Below the pieces are notes generated by a model that worked only from the letters and a program-made list of their open reading frames with translations, did no database searches and was not told the DNA's origin. Of a stretch of 64,000 nt of DNA, positions 23,991-32,361 are shown one piece after another; within the stretch, counting starts at the first letter, position 1, and each line of letters opens with the position of its first letter. A program made the translations under genes and the position numbers. This stretch comes from Sulfuricella denitrificans skB26 (lineage in GTDB: Bacteria; Pseudomonadota; Gammaproteobacteria; Burkholderiales; Sulfuricellaceae), in NCBI RefSeq assembly GCF_000297055.2, contig NC_022357.1, positions 248,001-312,000 on the forward strand. Reading direction: 5' to 3'.

Positions 23991-24034
23991 GTCGAGAAAT
24001 TAATTATCACATATTCTTAATTTTAATCCCTCCA
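23989..24034. repeat. Internal copy of the transposon right end
   Basis: This stretch matches the true right end: ACGTCGAGAAATT, then TTATCACATATTCTTAA, then TTTTAATCCCTCCA ending at 24034. Compared with 34001-34068 it lacks about 23 bases between two AATT repeats and four bases (ATAA) nearer the tip. It faces the same way as the outer right end. No left end is visible beside it. It is best read as the terminus of an earlier or second element. Confidence 0.8.
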
Positions 24035-24391
24035 ATCAGCTTTCTGGAAAGGCGTACAGTTGAAATCGACCCATTAGGAAAACTCGAGATAAGCGCTACG
24101 GATGACCGCTCCTCGGCTAAAGGAGCCGGTCGCTCCGGTCCGAGTTCTGTTGACTATCGACGCCGCTTTGTGGCGGGCAGTTAGCAAGACGTTATTTCGG
24201 GTTCGTGCCATTTTCTGCCGGTCGAGGTGTAAGATATCCGGCAAGAAAGCTGTCGGTCACGACCGGCAACAAGCGGCCATTAGCATTCCATTTGCTTGGT
24301 GGGCGGATAAGATGCTTGCTGTGTGCAATGCTCGCGGCAAGCGTGGCCAGTAGAATTCGGACAATAACGAACCGATGGAGTCGCTATATAA
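24035..24391. other. Intergenic stretch with one arm of an inverted repeat
   Basis: No gene is supported here. The bases 24234-24280 are one arm of an inverted repeat whose partner is at 28413-28458. The remaining sequence should hold the promoter of the 24392 gene. Confidence 0.5.
24234..24280. repeat. Inverted repeat arm flanking helicase/nuclease module, left
   Basis: Read on the minus strand this begins TGGCCGCTTGTTGC and continues to AGCTTTCTTGCCGGATAT; the partner at 28413-28458 reads TGGCCGCTTGTTGC to AGCTTTCTCGCAGGATAG on the plus strand. About 40 of 46 bases agree by eye. The two arms enclose the genes at 24392 and 25776. Confidence 0.7.
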
Positions 24392-25288
24392 ATGCCTACA
24401 CTTGCCGATTCGCGCGTCGCCCCTCCGAAGGGCTGGGACGAATTTGAAGATATCGTGTGCTCTGCGGCCAAGAACCGCTGGCGCAATTCGGATTTCACGC
24501 GACACGGACGCCAAGGGCAAGAGCAGCATGGCGTAGACGTATATGGGAAAGACGATAAGGGGCAAGTGGTTGGCTTGCAGTGCAAGAACACTTGTTCCGG
24601 GGTGACTGAGCGGACAATTGAAGACGAGGTGGAAAACGCCGAAGCCTTCGAGCCGGCACTGAGGATGCTATATATCGCCACAACGGCCCTCACGGACAAG
24701 AAGATTCAGGCGTTTGTTCGCACTCGGTCAGAGAATCGTCAAGCGGCAGGTCTCTTTGGCATCGAAATCCTGTTCTGGAATGACGTCTGGCACGACCTTA
24801 CTCTCGATGAGGCGCGTGTTTATCAGCATTTCCCACACTTAAAACCACATGCAGTGACTGAACGGGAGCAACCGCACGACCAGCGTCTATTTCAGGAATT
24901 CCAGTCGGTCTTTTCCTTCGTGCCGGCTATTCAGCTCCTTCGGGACCATGATTTCGGAGGATCGTATCCCCGCAAGGCCATTCAGCCACTCTTTGATTTT
25001 GTCGAGGCCTGGAACCAGCCCGACAGGGAGTTTCTTGACAAAGGCCTACAGGCAGCTCTTGCAGACCTCTACCGAGCGGCTCGTGTCATGTCGAATCACT
25101 TATGTGACAAGACTGTGCCGATTGGCAATGGTGATTACGCTTCCGTGTTCTCAGACCAGCAAAGAGCGACTGGCCCTCGACCCGAGCATGTCATAGAGGA
25201 GGCTCGCATACTGAATCAACAGGCCAGCCTGTTTGTTCCAATCTACGAACACTTCTTCAGGTTATGTCGCTCAACGTTGTCGAGGTAG
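24392..25288 (+). CDS. Mrr-like restriction endonuclease-fold protein
   Basis: A 298-residue protein with an N-terminal PD-(D/E)xK nuclease domain of the Mrr_cat type. Glu19 lies in the first helix (WDEFEDIV), Asp49 in EQHGVDVYG, and Gln63-x-Lys65 in GLQCKN, where glutamine replaces the usual glutamate, as is common in this family. The C-terminal 150 residues are helical and unrecognised. It faces the helicase-nuclease gene at 25776-28250 across a MITE, and both sit between inverted repeats. A role in restricting foreign DNA is likely but inferred. Confidence 0.8.
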   Translation: MPTLADSRVAPPKGWDEFEDIVCSAAKNRWRNSDFTRHGRQGQEQHGVDVYGKDDKGQVVGLQCKNTCSGVTERTIEDEVENAEAFEPALRMLYIATTALTDKKIQAFVRTRSENRQAAGLFGIEILFWNDVWHDLTLDEARVYQHFPHLKPHAVTEREQPHDQRLFQEFQSVFSFVPAIQLLRDHDFGGSYPRKAIQPLFDFVEAWNQPDREFLDKGLQAALADLYRAARVMSNHLCDKTVPIGNGDYASVFSDQQRATGPRPEHVIEEARILNQQASLFVPIYEHFFRLCRSTLSR

Positions 25289-25434
25289 GGTTCGGGAAGT
25301 AGTTCAAGAGATTCTATGGCTCCTTGAAAGGCTGTTTCGGGGAATCTCATCGACTGTAATGGGTTATTTGGAGAAATGAGTCTCGCTAAATTGTTTGCCA
25401 GATAGCTGCCCTTCGCCAACTTCCGCTCAGGGTC

Positions 25435-25654
25435 TATTCTGTTGAAAAACTCTTTTTCTGAGGGAGGCTAAAAAAATGCCCGGTGCTGTTGCGCTCAAAG
25501 AATCCTATCAACGGCCTGTGTTGTAAAAGAATTAAGCGTTCTGCAACGAACTATTATGTTCCACATGACCCCGGGTACGATCTTCGAGAGAAAACCGATC
25601 TAAACGGCTAGAATTTTTTCAAACCACATGAAAAATGAGTTTTTCAACAGAATA
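25435..25654. mobile_element. MITE-like element, 220 bp, with 4-bp flanking repeats
   Basis: Exact 18-bp terminal inverted repeats TATTCTGTTGAAAAACTC (25435-25452 and its complement at 25637-25654) enclose 184 non-coding bases. GGTC flanks both sides (25431-25434 and 25655-25658), a candidate target duplication. There is no transposase gene, so it would be moved by an enzyme supplied in trans. It lies in the gap between the convergent genes at 24392 and 25776. Confidence 0.75.
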
Positions 25655-25775
25655 GGTCGATTGTGTGAGTTCGAACCGGAACGTGGCCGAAGCAGACGTT
25701 CCTTTCGTTTGCAGCGAAGTCTTGGCCCGTTGATGAACGTTCGGTGAGGCCGACGATTGCCGATGTGGTAGATCT

Positions 25776-28250
25776 CTATTTGGCACCTTGAGCAACGGTA
25801 CATAGCCTGACAATCTCAGCAGCGGACAACTTGTGGTGCTGAAGCTGCTTCTCCACTTCTTTTGCGCCCCTAAAACCTCCGGAAGTGGTTAACGACACCG
25901 AATAGGCGCGAACCGCATCTCGCAGTTTCTTAAGACCTGGGCCATTCACGATCCGTATGTCCGCGTGCGGCGAAGCGGCGAACTCGAAGACTGTTTTTGG
26001 GTGAACCATGATGGGCGTCATAGAGCACGTCTTGTCGTATTTCTCGCTGAACCAGACTATCGACCCGTTTAGCTGATTGGTGTCGGCTTTCGAGACCCTG
26101 TCGGCCAACACTGCCCCACTCTTGCACTCTATCACCAGGTACTTAAGTCCTCCGAGCGCCCAGAGATTGTCCGGGCCGCGGCCAACCTTGTCTTCCGGTC
26201 GCTGCGATCCAAATCCCAGGAACTGGCCCAAGTCCAGCATAGCGGCTTCGAAACGCTTACTGCCTTCTTCTCCCCAGTCTAGGTCGTCGAGCAAACCATT
26301 CACCCAGATAATGAGATCATTGCCTTCGAGGAATCTGTCCATGAAGCGGACGGCTGCCGCAGCTTGGCCGGCGACCGGCGCACTTAGCTTGTTATAGGTG
26401 GCACCGGTGATGGGCTTTAGTAGGCGCGAGTTATGGCTCACGGCAGCCAATTGTAATTCCTGCGCGTTCGCAGGGTTTATGAAGTTGGTGTATTCGGCAA
26501 GTTGCTGCTTTAGGTAGCCCTTGACTTTAGCCTCCGTCGTTCCATTCACCGCTTCCTGCGCCTTGTCGATGGCGATGTCGTACCTGCCGATGCGGACGGC
26601 ATCGAATGCCTCCCGAAGTTTCACTTGATTCTCGTCGAGATTACCGCCATTGATCGGCGGCGCATTCACTACGGCGTTTCGGCCAGCCTGGGTCCAGTCG
26701 TCGTCCTGCTTTAGGCACAGGTTTAGAATCGGTTTCAGTTCTTCGAGGGGCTTGCCACGGACCTGGGCTGCGACCGCCTTTCCAAGAGCGATCTGAGCGC
26801 GGGTTGCCGACGAGAACATTTCCTCCGCTTCCGGCTGATGCAGTCTTTGGGTCAACTTTCCGCCGAGCAGCAGCACTACGCAGTGGTCGTCGCTTGATCG
26901 AACACCGCGGCCCATGCCTTGCTCGATTCGTTGAACCTGGCGAACCAACTGTCTCTTGGTCCCGTCGAGAAGGAGCATCTCGAGACGCTCGCCCAAACCG
27001 TATACTTCCGGAAGGCCATCTATGACGAGCAGCTCGCATGCTGCTCCTGGGAGGTCGATGCCATCGTACTTGTTTATCAGTACGGTCAGGCCAACGTGCC
27101 CGGCCTTTAGGCGATCGACTCCCTTGTGGATGTTGTCCTTGTTCAAGACACTTTCGGCAACATCTTTCCAGAAGTCGGCTCGCTGGTTCGACGGTACGAT
27201 GACCACCACGTTTAGTTCTTTTGCGATGCCGGATACCAGTGCCTTGATCTCCTCGACCGTGAAGTCGGGGTTGATCTCCTGCGGCGCGAGGATCATTCGA
27301 TCCCCTATGTCCCCGCCACCTTTTGGCCTAATGGGCTGCGCGACCTCGGCGGCATCGGCCTGGAAATGACTGACCAGAATCGTGTCGTCAGCTAGAGTCG
27401 CCGTCATGTAAATGCGCCTTTGCGCGGAAGCAAAGGCCGGGATGCGGTCGATGGGGACAAAGCGCGGGGCGATCTCAAGCCGACCGCCCCCGAACAGGCA
27501 GGCACACTGTGGGATGCACTCATTCAGCAACGGCCAGTTCCACTCAAGCTCATTAGTGTTCCTTTGGGCGTGCAGGAGACGGACGACATCGTCCTGGTGA
27601 GCCTGCCAGGCCCAGTACGGCACGGCCATGACGACACTGGGATCCTCAGCCTTGACATCGAGCAGACCGGCCGGCGATTGCGCTTTCAGATCCTCCTCGA
27701 AGAGCGCCAACAGCCCGTCGTAGACCGGACTCCCTGCCGTGGACTTTATACAGAATTGGTCGTGCACGACCCCTAGGCAAGCGTGGGCATCGTCGATCAC
27801 GATGCAGCCTATCGGAATCTTCCTCTCGCCGACTCCGAACACCGAACGGCCGTTGAAGAGTTTGTGGACGTTAGCCACCAAGATGGAGCGACCGGCTATG
27901 AAGTCCGGATCCTTCTCGTCACCGGTTACGGCGATCCCCAGCGCTTTGGCTTCCGCGAGCACTTGCACCACCAAGAAGGGGTCAGGGGTTATGTAGACGG
28001 CGGGCTTGACGTTTTCGTTGAGCGAACCCTGAAGGCAGAGCAGACCAACCACGGTCTTGCCGCCACCGGTGTTCATCTTAATGGTCAAATCCCTTGCGGT
28101 CCTGCGTGCGTACCACGCGTCTAGAACATCCGCTTGTTCATCAAGGGGACGCTTGAAGCGCGCATCGCGCTTCAAAGTAGTGAATATCTTTCGCGGATCC
28201 GTTTGTTTCGCAGCTGTTCCCGCATTCAGCTTTCCGAAATCCAAAGCCAT
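25776..28250 (-). CDS. DEAD/DEAH-box helicase with C-terminal nuclease-like domain
   Basis: An 824-residue superfamily 2 helicase. Walker A is NTGGGKT (about residues 60-66) and the DExH box is IVIDDAHACLG (near 150). The second RecA domain contains VVIVPSNQRADFW and the arginine-finger region QRIEQGMGRGVRS. Near residue 700 the sequence GRGPDNLWALGGLKYLVIECK fits a PD-(D/E)xK nuclease (Asp, then Glu-x-Lys), so it is probably a helicase-nuclease. The ATG is preceded by a strong ribosome binding site (AGGAGGGG). It converges on the Mrr-like gene and is probably an antiphage component (inference). Confidence 0.85.
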   Translation of the reverse strand: MALDFGKLNAGTAAKQTDPRKIFTTLKRDARFKRPLDEQADVLDAWYARRTARDLTIKMNTGGGKTVVGLLCLQGSLNENVKPAVYITPDPFLVVQVLAEAKALGIAVTGDEKDPDFIAGRSILVANVHKLFNGRSVFGVGERKIPIGCIVIDDAHACLGVVHDQFCIKSTAGSPVYDGLLALFEEDLKAQSPAGLLDVKAEDPSVVMAVPYWAWQAHQDDVVRLLHAQRNTNELEWNWPLLNECIPQCACLFGGGRLEIAPRFVPIDRIPAFASAQRRIYMTATLADDTILVSHFQADAAEVAQPIRPKGGGDIGDRMILAPQEINPDFTVEEIKALVSGIAKELNVVVIVPSNQRADFWKDVAESVLNKDNIHKGVDRLKAGHVGLTVLINKYDGIDLPGAACELLVIDGLPEVYGLGERLEMLLLDGTKRQLVRQVQRIEQGMGRGVRSSDDHCVVLLLGGKLTQRLHQPEAEEMFSSATRAQIALGKAVAAQVRGKPLEELKPILNLCLKQDDDWTQAGRNAVVNAPPINGGNLDENQVKLREAFDAVRIGRYDIAIDKAQEAVNGTTEAKVKGYLKQQLAEYTNFINPANAQELQLAAVSHNSRLLKPITGATYNKLSAPVAGQAAAAVRFMDRFLEGNDLIIWVNGLLDDLDWGEEGSKRFEAAMLDLGQFLGFGSQRPEDKVGRGPDNLWALGGLKYLVIECKSGAVLADRVSKADTNQLNGSIVWFSEKYDKTCSMTPIMVHPKTVFEFAASPHADIRIVNGPGLKKLRDAVRAYSVSLTTSGGFRGAKEVEKQLQHHKLSAAEIVRLCTVAQGAK

Positions 28251-29059
28251 TTACCCCTCCTGTTTTTTAGGTTTTCTAATGTTTGATTCTGGCATAAATT
28301 ATTTGAGGGGACTAATATTCAGTAGCGGCACCCATTCTGATGCGAACTTTCCCGCGCAGGCGGCGTCTCGCTTGCCGGAGCCAGTTGAGTCTTTGGGCGG
28401 AACGTCCGCTTCTGGCCGCTTGTTGCAGGTCGCGACCGTCAGCTTTCTCGCAGGATAGATGCTGAGCAGCCGTTTAAGACAATGCGACTAGCATGGGTTA
28501 AGATAAAGCATGTGTGGACGCTACCCCGAGCGTTTTATGGAAGCCCGTTAGCCGCAAGGTTAATAGCCCGCAGCATGATTCGCCGGATTTGATTGAGACA
28601 GCCTTGATCTGACAGGCATTGTAAGTGCGCGAACTTCCCCTCGTGACACACAGCGCCCATTTCACTGGAATCCAGCCCAATGGCCGGTCTGGAGAAAGAT
28701 GGCTGAGTACTATCGACCCTAATCCGTCTGATGACATATGGAAGGCGATTGGCCGCTTACCGCGACTTAGGAGACGCTGGTGGAAACTGATCATCCGGCA
28801 GGAACTCGGCCAAAGCGGACTGTCACAAGTTATCTGATTCTACTATCAGCGAATGTCTGCTTATTGAGTTCTTTGAGTGACGCTTCTGCCCCTGATCCAG
28901 CAGTTTCAGTGTACACTTTTACTACAATTACTAGGCTTGTCCCACATTCGTTTTGCGGATAATTAGTTACGCTTTATGAGTGTTCTTATTTTCCATAAGA
29001 GTTATTTTAATGATTATTCTTCTTCCCGTAATTTGTTAGCATAACTTCACTTGATTTTC
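28251..29059. other. Long intergenic stretch without a supported gene
   Basis: About 800 bases with short spurious frames only. It holds the second arm of the inverted repeat (28413-28458) and, at its right side, AT-rich sequence that should carry the promoter of the DUF6527 gene. I see no RNA gene. Confidence 0.5.
28413..28458. repeat. Inverted repeat arm flanking helicase/nuclease module, right
   Basis: This is the partner of 24234-24280 in opposite orientation. The preceding bases GGAACGTCCGCTTC also partly match the bases outside the left arm. A related string, TGGCCGCTTCTGCC, occurs at about 33893 near the transposon right end, so this sequence may belong to a dispersed repeat family. 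Confidence 0.65.
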
Positions 29060-29422
29060 ATGATACGCAAACTTGTAAGTGCCTTAGCACAATTCTTTGG
29101 CTTTGCTCAAAAACCCAGAAATCCACTCGAACAGAAATTTAAACTCCTGGAATTTAATGACCGAGCCTCAGCCACATCAGCAGCACGCCAACAGGGTGTT
29201 GCTGCAATCATTCGCGGAGGGAAAACCAATAAATGGCTCCTCTTTACCTGTCCTTGTGGATGTAATCAGCAAATCGCGCTAAACCTCATGCAGAGTCACA
29301 AACCTCACTGGTCGATAGAAATACGCACACCCACCTCATTTTCTGTTCATCCATCCGTTGACGCTATGCAGTGCGGTGCCCATTTCTGGATTCGTGATGG
29401 AAGCGTTATTTGGTGTGAGTAG
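29060..29422 (+). CDS. DUF6527 protein of ubiquitin-like conjugation loci
   Basis: About 120 residues from the ATG at 29060 (a TTG at 29051 is also in frame). The DUF6527 pattern is clear: WLLFTCPCGCNQQIALNL, then HPSVDAMQCGAHFWIRDGSVIW. The cysteines CxCxC and the later C-x2-H look like metal ligands, or could include catalytic residues. This family accompanies bacterial Ubl/E2/E1-JAB operons. Here it is on the opposite strand from those genes and overlaps the 3' end of the JAB-E1 gene by 17 bases, an unusual arrangement. Confidence 0.8.
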   Translation: MIRKLVSALAQFFGFAQKPRNPLEQKFKLLEFNDRASATSAARQQGVAAIIRGGKTNKWLLFTCPCGCNQQIALNLMQSHKPHWSIEIRTPTSFSVHPSVDAMQCGAHFWIRDGSVIWCE

Positions 29423-30773
29423 CCCAGACCATATCAAGGTACGGCTGTACATCTCCACGTCCCCACATTGTATGATCGCCACAAAAACAGCCGTCTCTTG
29501 GCTCGATACGATTGGTCCGAATGCGCGACTGGTCAAACGCTAAAAGCACTTCAGAAGATTGACGCTCTTCCCCCATAAATCCGGTTAGACGATGCAGTAA
29601 TTCAGAGATGGCTGCGCTGGCAGTTGCGCTAGTAAAAGCAATTACAGCTGGTGCCGGCTCATCAAGCTCTGGTGCATAACCATCACGGATTTGGTTGCGT
29701 CGATCTTCATCAGAAAGAGTTTCGACTCGAATAGCTTCAGCCGATATCCGCCCACGGCAGAAAAGACAAGCTTCTCCAGAAATCAAAGTTGTCACGCGAC
29801 CATATACACTTGTAATGGCTCCATGTTGTGAACTTATCAATACGCCTAAATCTATTACGGGAATATTGTAATGCATTGCTAATTGAGTAAGAATCGAACG
29901 TGGCAATTCATTGTCTGTACAACCAAATACAACGTCGCAATCTCGAATGGATTCAGCCGTGTTTTTGTCAGTTATGTGTTTAGGAAAGACGTCTATGATG
30001 GTTTTTAAACCGATACTATCGAGGTGCCTTTTAATTATTTCAACCTTGAACTGCCCGGCATCATCAACCTTAGACCCATAAACACGATTGACGTTAGTTG
30101 CATCCAATACATCCCCATCAAACAATGAAAGACGCCCAACCCCAAGGCGGCATAATTGTTCGGCCACTGGCGAACCAGTCCCACCCAATCCAACAATGCC
30201 GATATGTAAATTGGAAAGTATTTTCTGAATATCTTGGCCAAATGCTCTAACTTGACGATCAAAGATAGCAGTAATTTCGTTTTCTGGATTCTTAGACCAA
30301 CTACGAATTCGAGCCCCCACTTCTAAAATGACATCTGCTGGTTCTTGGTGCGGAAGATATAATCGTCCACGAATATCATTCTCTGTTAGAACCAATGTGC
30401 CATGCACCCTGTCGGGGACGCGTTTCTGTAAGAAAGGCAGAAGCTTCAGTTCTTCACCATCATCTTGATCGGAAAAGTCAGCAAAACCTTCTGGATGTGA
30501 GTGAGCAAAGATAATGCTGAGGTTCTCAATCTTGGCTTGCTTAGTTATCCGTACCAAAGCGCTAGATGAAATGCTTAAGCCATAAGCTTCACGGTAAAGG
30601 AAATCCTCCTCAGCTATCGGCATGATGACATGCGCAATAAGTTTTGTTGCGCGTTCAGTCTGAGATTGCCCACACAGCAAAAATGCCGCCCCCTCCACTC
30701 CCATACGATCAAAAAGCAGTTTTCGCAATAAAGCCATTTGCGGTTCTAGCAATACTATTCTTGTGTCTCTCAT
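29406..30773 (-). CDS. JAB-peptidase/ThiF E1-like fusion enzyme
   Basis: A 455-residue two-domain protein. The N-terminal domain (1-145) is a JAB/JAMM metallopeptidase with Glu27, His91-x-His93 and Ser101-x2-Asp104 all present, so it should be active in removing or maturing a ubiquitin-like protein. The E1/ThiF domain follows, with the nucleotide-binding GxGGxG at residues 195-200 (GIVGLGGTGSPV), the arginine-containing NVNRVY segment and a CLFC pair near 330. It would adenylate the C-terminus of the Ubl encoded upstream. The start overlaps the E2 stop (ATGA), so the genes are translationally coupled. Confidence 0.9.
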   Translation of the reverse strand: MRDTRIVLLEPQMALLRKLLFDRMGVEGAAFLLCGQSQTERATKLIAHVIMPIAEEDFLYREAYGLSISSSALVRITKQAKIENLSIIFAHSHPEGFADFSDQDDGEELKLLPFLQKRVPDRVHGTLVLTENDIRGRLYLPHQEPADVILEVGARIRSWSKNPENEITAIFDRQVRAFGQDIQKILSNLHIGIVGLGGTGSPVAEQLCRLGVGRLSLFDGDVLDATNVNRVYGSKVDDAGQFKVEIIKRHLDSIGLKTIIDVFPKHITDKNTAESIRDCDVVFGCTDNELPRSILTQLAMHYNIPVIDLGVLISSQHGAITSVYGRVTTLISGEACLFCRGRISAEAIRVETLSDEDRRNQIRDGYAPELDEPAPAVIAFTSATASAAISELLHRLTGFMGEERQSSEVLLAFDQSRIRTNRIEPRDGCFCGDHTMWGRGDVQPYLDMVWATHTK

Positions 30774-31159
30774 ACCTTCCCCACCCCTTGAAGTTCTCTT
30801 TGAATCAGAGCGAAGAATGTCCTAAGACAATCGACGCCCGGTTGCCAATTCCCATTCAAATGTCGTGAAAACCGTTGCCATGAGCGTCCCAAGTGCGATT
30901 CCATTACTTCAGTAGCCTGCGCAAACTGCCCTGTTGTAGTCAGTCTAATTGGCGGATCGCAATACCACATGTCCAACGGTGACATCGGGTATTGAGGTGG
31001 AATTCTAATCATCAGATCAATCATCGATGGAGTGAACCCCCCAGCCGTAACGTCAAATTCCTTAATTAAGAGGCAAACAGCACCCTGCGGATCAGGTACT
31101 ACCTCCCATTTGAACTCTCGTTCACTGAGGAATTTCACGTCACGGACTGGCAGATTCAT
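30770..31159 (-). CDS. Bacterial E2-like protein (Prok-E2_E type)
   Basis: A 129-residue protein of the bacterial E2 family found in ubiquitin-like operons. Landmarks are PPQYPMSPLDMWYCDPPIRL, the HLGRSWQRFSRHL segment and NWQPGVDCLRTFFALIQREL. Two cysteines, in WYCDPP and GVDCLR, are candidates for the conjugating residue; I cannot tell from sequence alone which, if either, is used. Its ribosome binding site AGGAGG lies within the last codons of the Ubl gene, one base upstream of it. It would pass the activated Ubl to targets. Confidence 0.85.
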   Translation of the reverse strand: MNLPVRDVKFLSEREFKWEVVPDPQGAVCLLIKEFDVTAGGFTPSMIDLMIRIPPQYPMSPLDMWYCDPPIRLTTTGQFAQATEVMESHLGRSWQRFSRHLNGNWQPGVDCLRTFFALIQRELQGVGKV

Positions 31160-31160
31160 T

Positions 31161-31424
31161 TCACATGCCTCCTGGATTAATCGTGCTTGGCGCCGTATAA
31201 AAATCAGATCCTGACTTCACATCGTAATTGGACTCGGGGCGAATAAGTATGTCGTCCTTTGGTCCATGCACATCAAGCCAAAGATCACGATCACCCGGCA
31301 CTGGTACGAGTGCGCGAAGCTCTGCACCTGTAGCTTCGTTACTTGGCAATACGTATTGCACCTCATCAATTTTGATGTGGACGGCATGTTTTTGCTGCTT
31401 TGATTCATGGACAGAAGTGTTCAT
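31161..31424 (-). CDS. Ubiquitin-like protein (multiubiquitin family)
   Basis: An 87-residue protein with a single beta-grasp domain of the Multi_ubiq type (VHIKIDEVQYVLPSNEATGAELRAL, then DLWLDVHGPKDDILI). The tail is INPGGM, so a Gly-Gly pair is followed by just one methionine; trimming of that residue by the JAB domain would expose a diglycine end as in ubiquitin (inference). Part of that codon string is also the Shine-Dalgarno sequence of the E2 gene, which could explain the glycines. It is the first gene of the Ubl-E2-E1 operon. Confidence 0.87.
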   Translation of the reverse strand: MNTSVHESKQQKHAVHIKIDEVQYVLPSNEATGAELRALVPVPGDRDLWLDVHGPKDDILIRPESNYDVKSGSDFYTAPSTINPGGM

Positions 31425-31543
31425 TTTTTGCTCCTTATTATGGCTGGTGAATTTATATTAGCCAACAATTAGCTAAATAGCAAGCAAATTTAATTGTAAT
31501 TATTAGCTAGTTAGTCTATAGTTTAGAAAAAGGAGATGGCAAA

Positions 31544-31756
31544 GTGACTGTAAAAAAGACAATGACCCTTAATCTAACTGAAGCAGAGATGACTGCGTTG
31601 GAGGAGTTGTGTATTGAAAAAGACATGAGCAAAACAGCCGTTCTCCGACAAGCTTTACGTTTGTATCAGTTAATTAATAACAGGAAAAATTTAGGTGATA
31701 AGCTGTTCTTAGAGAATGACACCATCAAAGAAAAGAAGGAGCTTGTCGTTTTGTGA
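31544..31756 (+). CDS. Ribbon-helix-helix (CopG-like) regulator or antitoxin
   Basis: A 70-residue protein whose N-terminal half is a ribbon-helix-helix DNA-binding fold (KKTMTLNLTEAEMTALEELC, then EKDMSKTAVLRQALRLYQLI). The GTG at 31544 is preceded by AAAGGAG at a good distance; an in-frame ATG is not available. Its last bases overlap the GNAT gene start (GTGA), the layout of a RHH antitoxin with a GNAT toxin. It heads a four-gene operon. Confidence 0.82.
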   Translation: MTVKKTMTLNLTEAEMTALEELCIEKDMSKTAVLRQALRLYQLINNRKNLGDKLFLENDTIKEKKELVVL

Positions 31757-32352
31757 AAACCACCCTTAATGTTCCGTTATTCAACCCTGCTCAGGGTATA
31801 TACGTTGAAGCCTCACTTCACGAGCGTATCGATGCTGGCTTTGCTCGCCGTGCTGACGAATTATGGAAAGCACATATAAAGGAAATTATCTTGTCCGGAC
31901 GCACTCTGGAAAAGATGGAACACGACCACTGGAAATGGGAAAGCAAGGTGGCTAACTCTGCTAACCTGCTCTCTTGCCCAACGTTTGCTATTGAATATAA
32001 TAATGAACCCCAGGGCTTAATGCTGTTAACTACGGATGGTTATTTTTCTCGATTGGACAGCCAAAAAGGAACACCATTGGTGTACGTAACTTATCTTGCT
32101 TGCGCACCTTGGAACGATAGAAATATTGCAGAGACTCGTAGATTCAAGGGTGTTGGAACTATTTTGATGCGAGCCGCTATTGAAACTAGCATTGACATCG
32201 GTTTTAAGGGAAGAATTGGGCTACATTCACTTCCGCAATCTGAAGAATTCTATGAAAATTGTGGACTTGATTTCCAAGGTATTGATGCAAGCGTGGGGAA
32301 TTTGAAATATTTTGAACTCAGCCAGAAGGCTGCAACTGAGTTTTTGAGATAG
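31753..32352 (+). CDS. GNAT-family acetyltransferase
   Basis: A 199-residue GNAT-like protein. The acetyl-CoA-binding motif A is seen in RRFKGVGTILMRAAIETSIDIGF (about residues 135-157), followed by IGLHSLPQSEEFYENCGL, the typical strand and helix ending in Y-x-x-x-G. The N-terminal 60 residues are extra. Overlap with the RHH gene recalls TacAT-type toxin-antitoxin pairs, but size and the additional downstream genes differ, so a toxin role is only a possibility. Confidence 0.78.
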   Translation: MKTTLNVPLFNPAQGIYVEASLHERIDAGFARRADELWKAHIKEIILSGRTLEKMEHDHWKWESKVANSANLLSCPTFAIEYNNEPQGLMLLTTDGYFSRLDSQKGTPLVYVTYLACAPWNDRNIAETRRFKGVGTILMRAAIETSIDIGFKGRIGLHSLPQSEEFYENCGLDFQGIDASVGNLKYFELSQKAATEFLR

Positions 32353-32361
32353 GAGAGTGCC

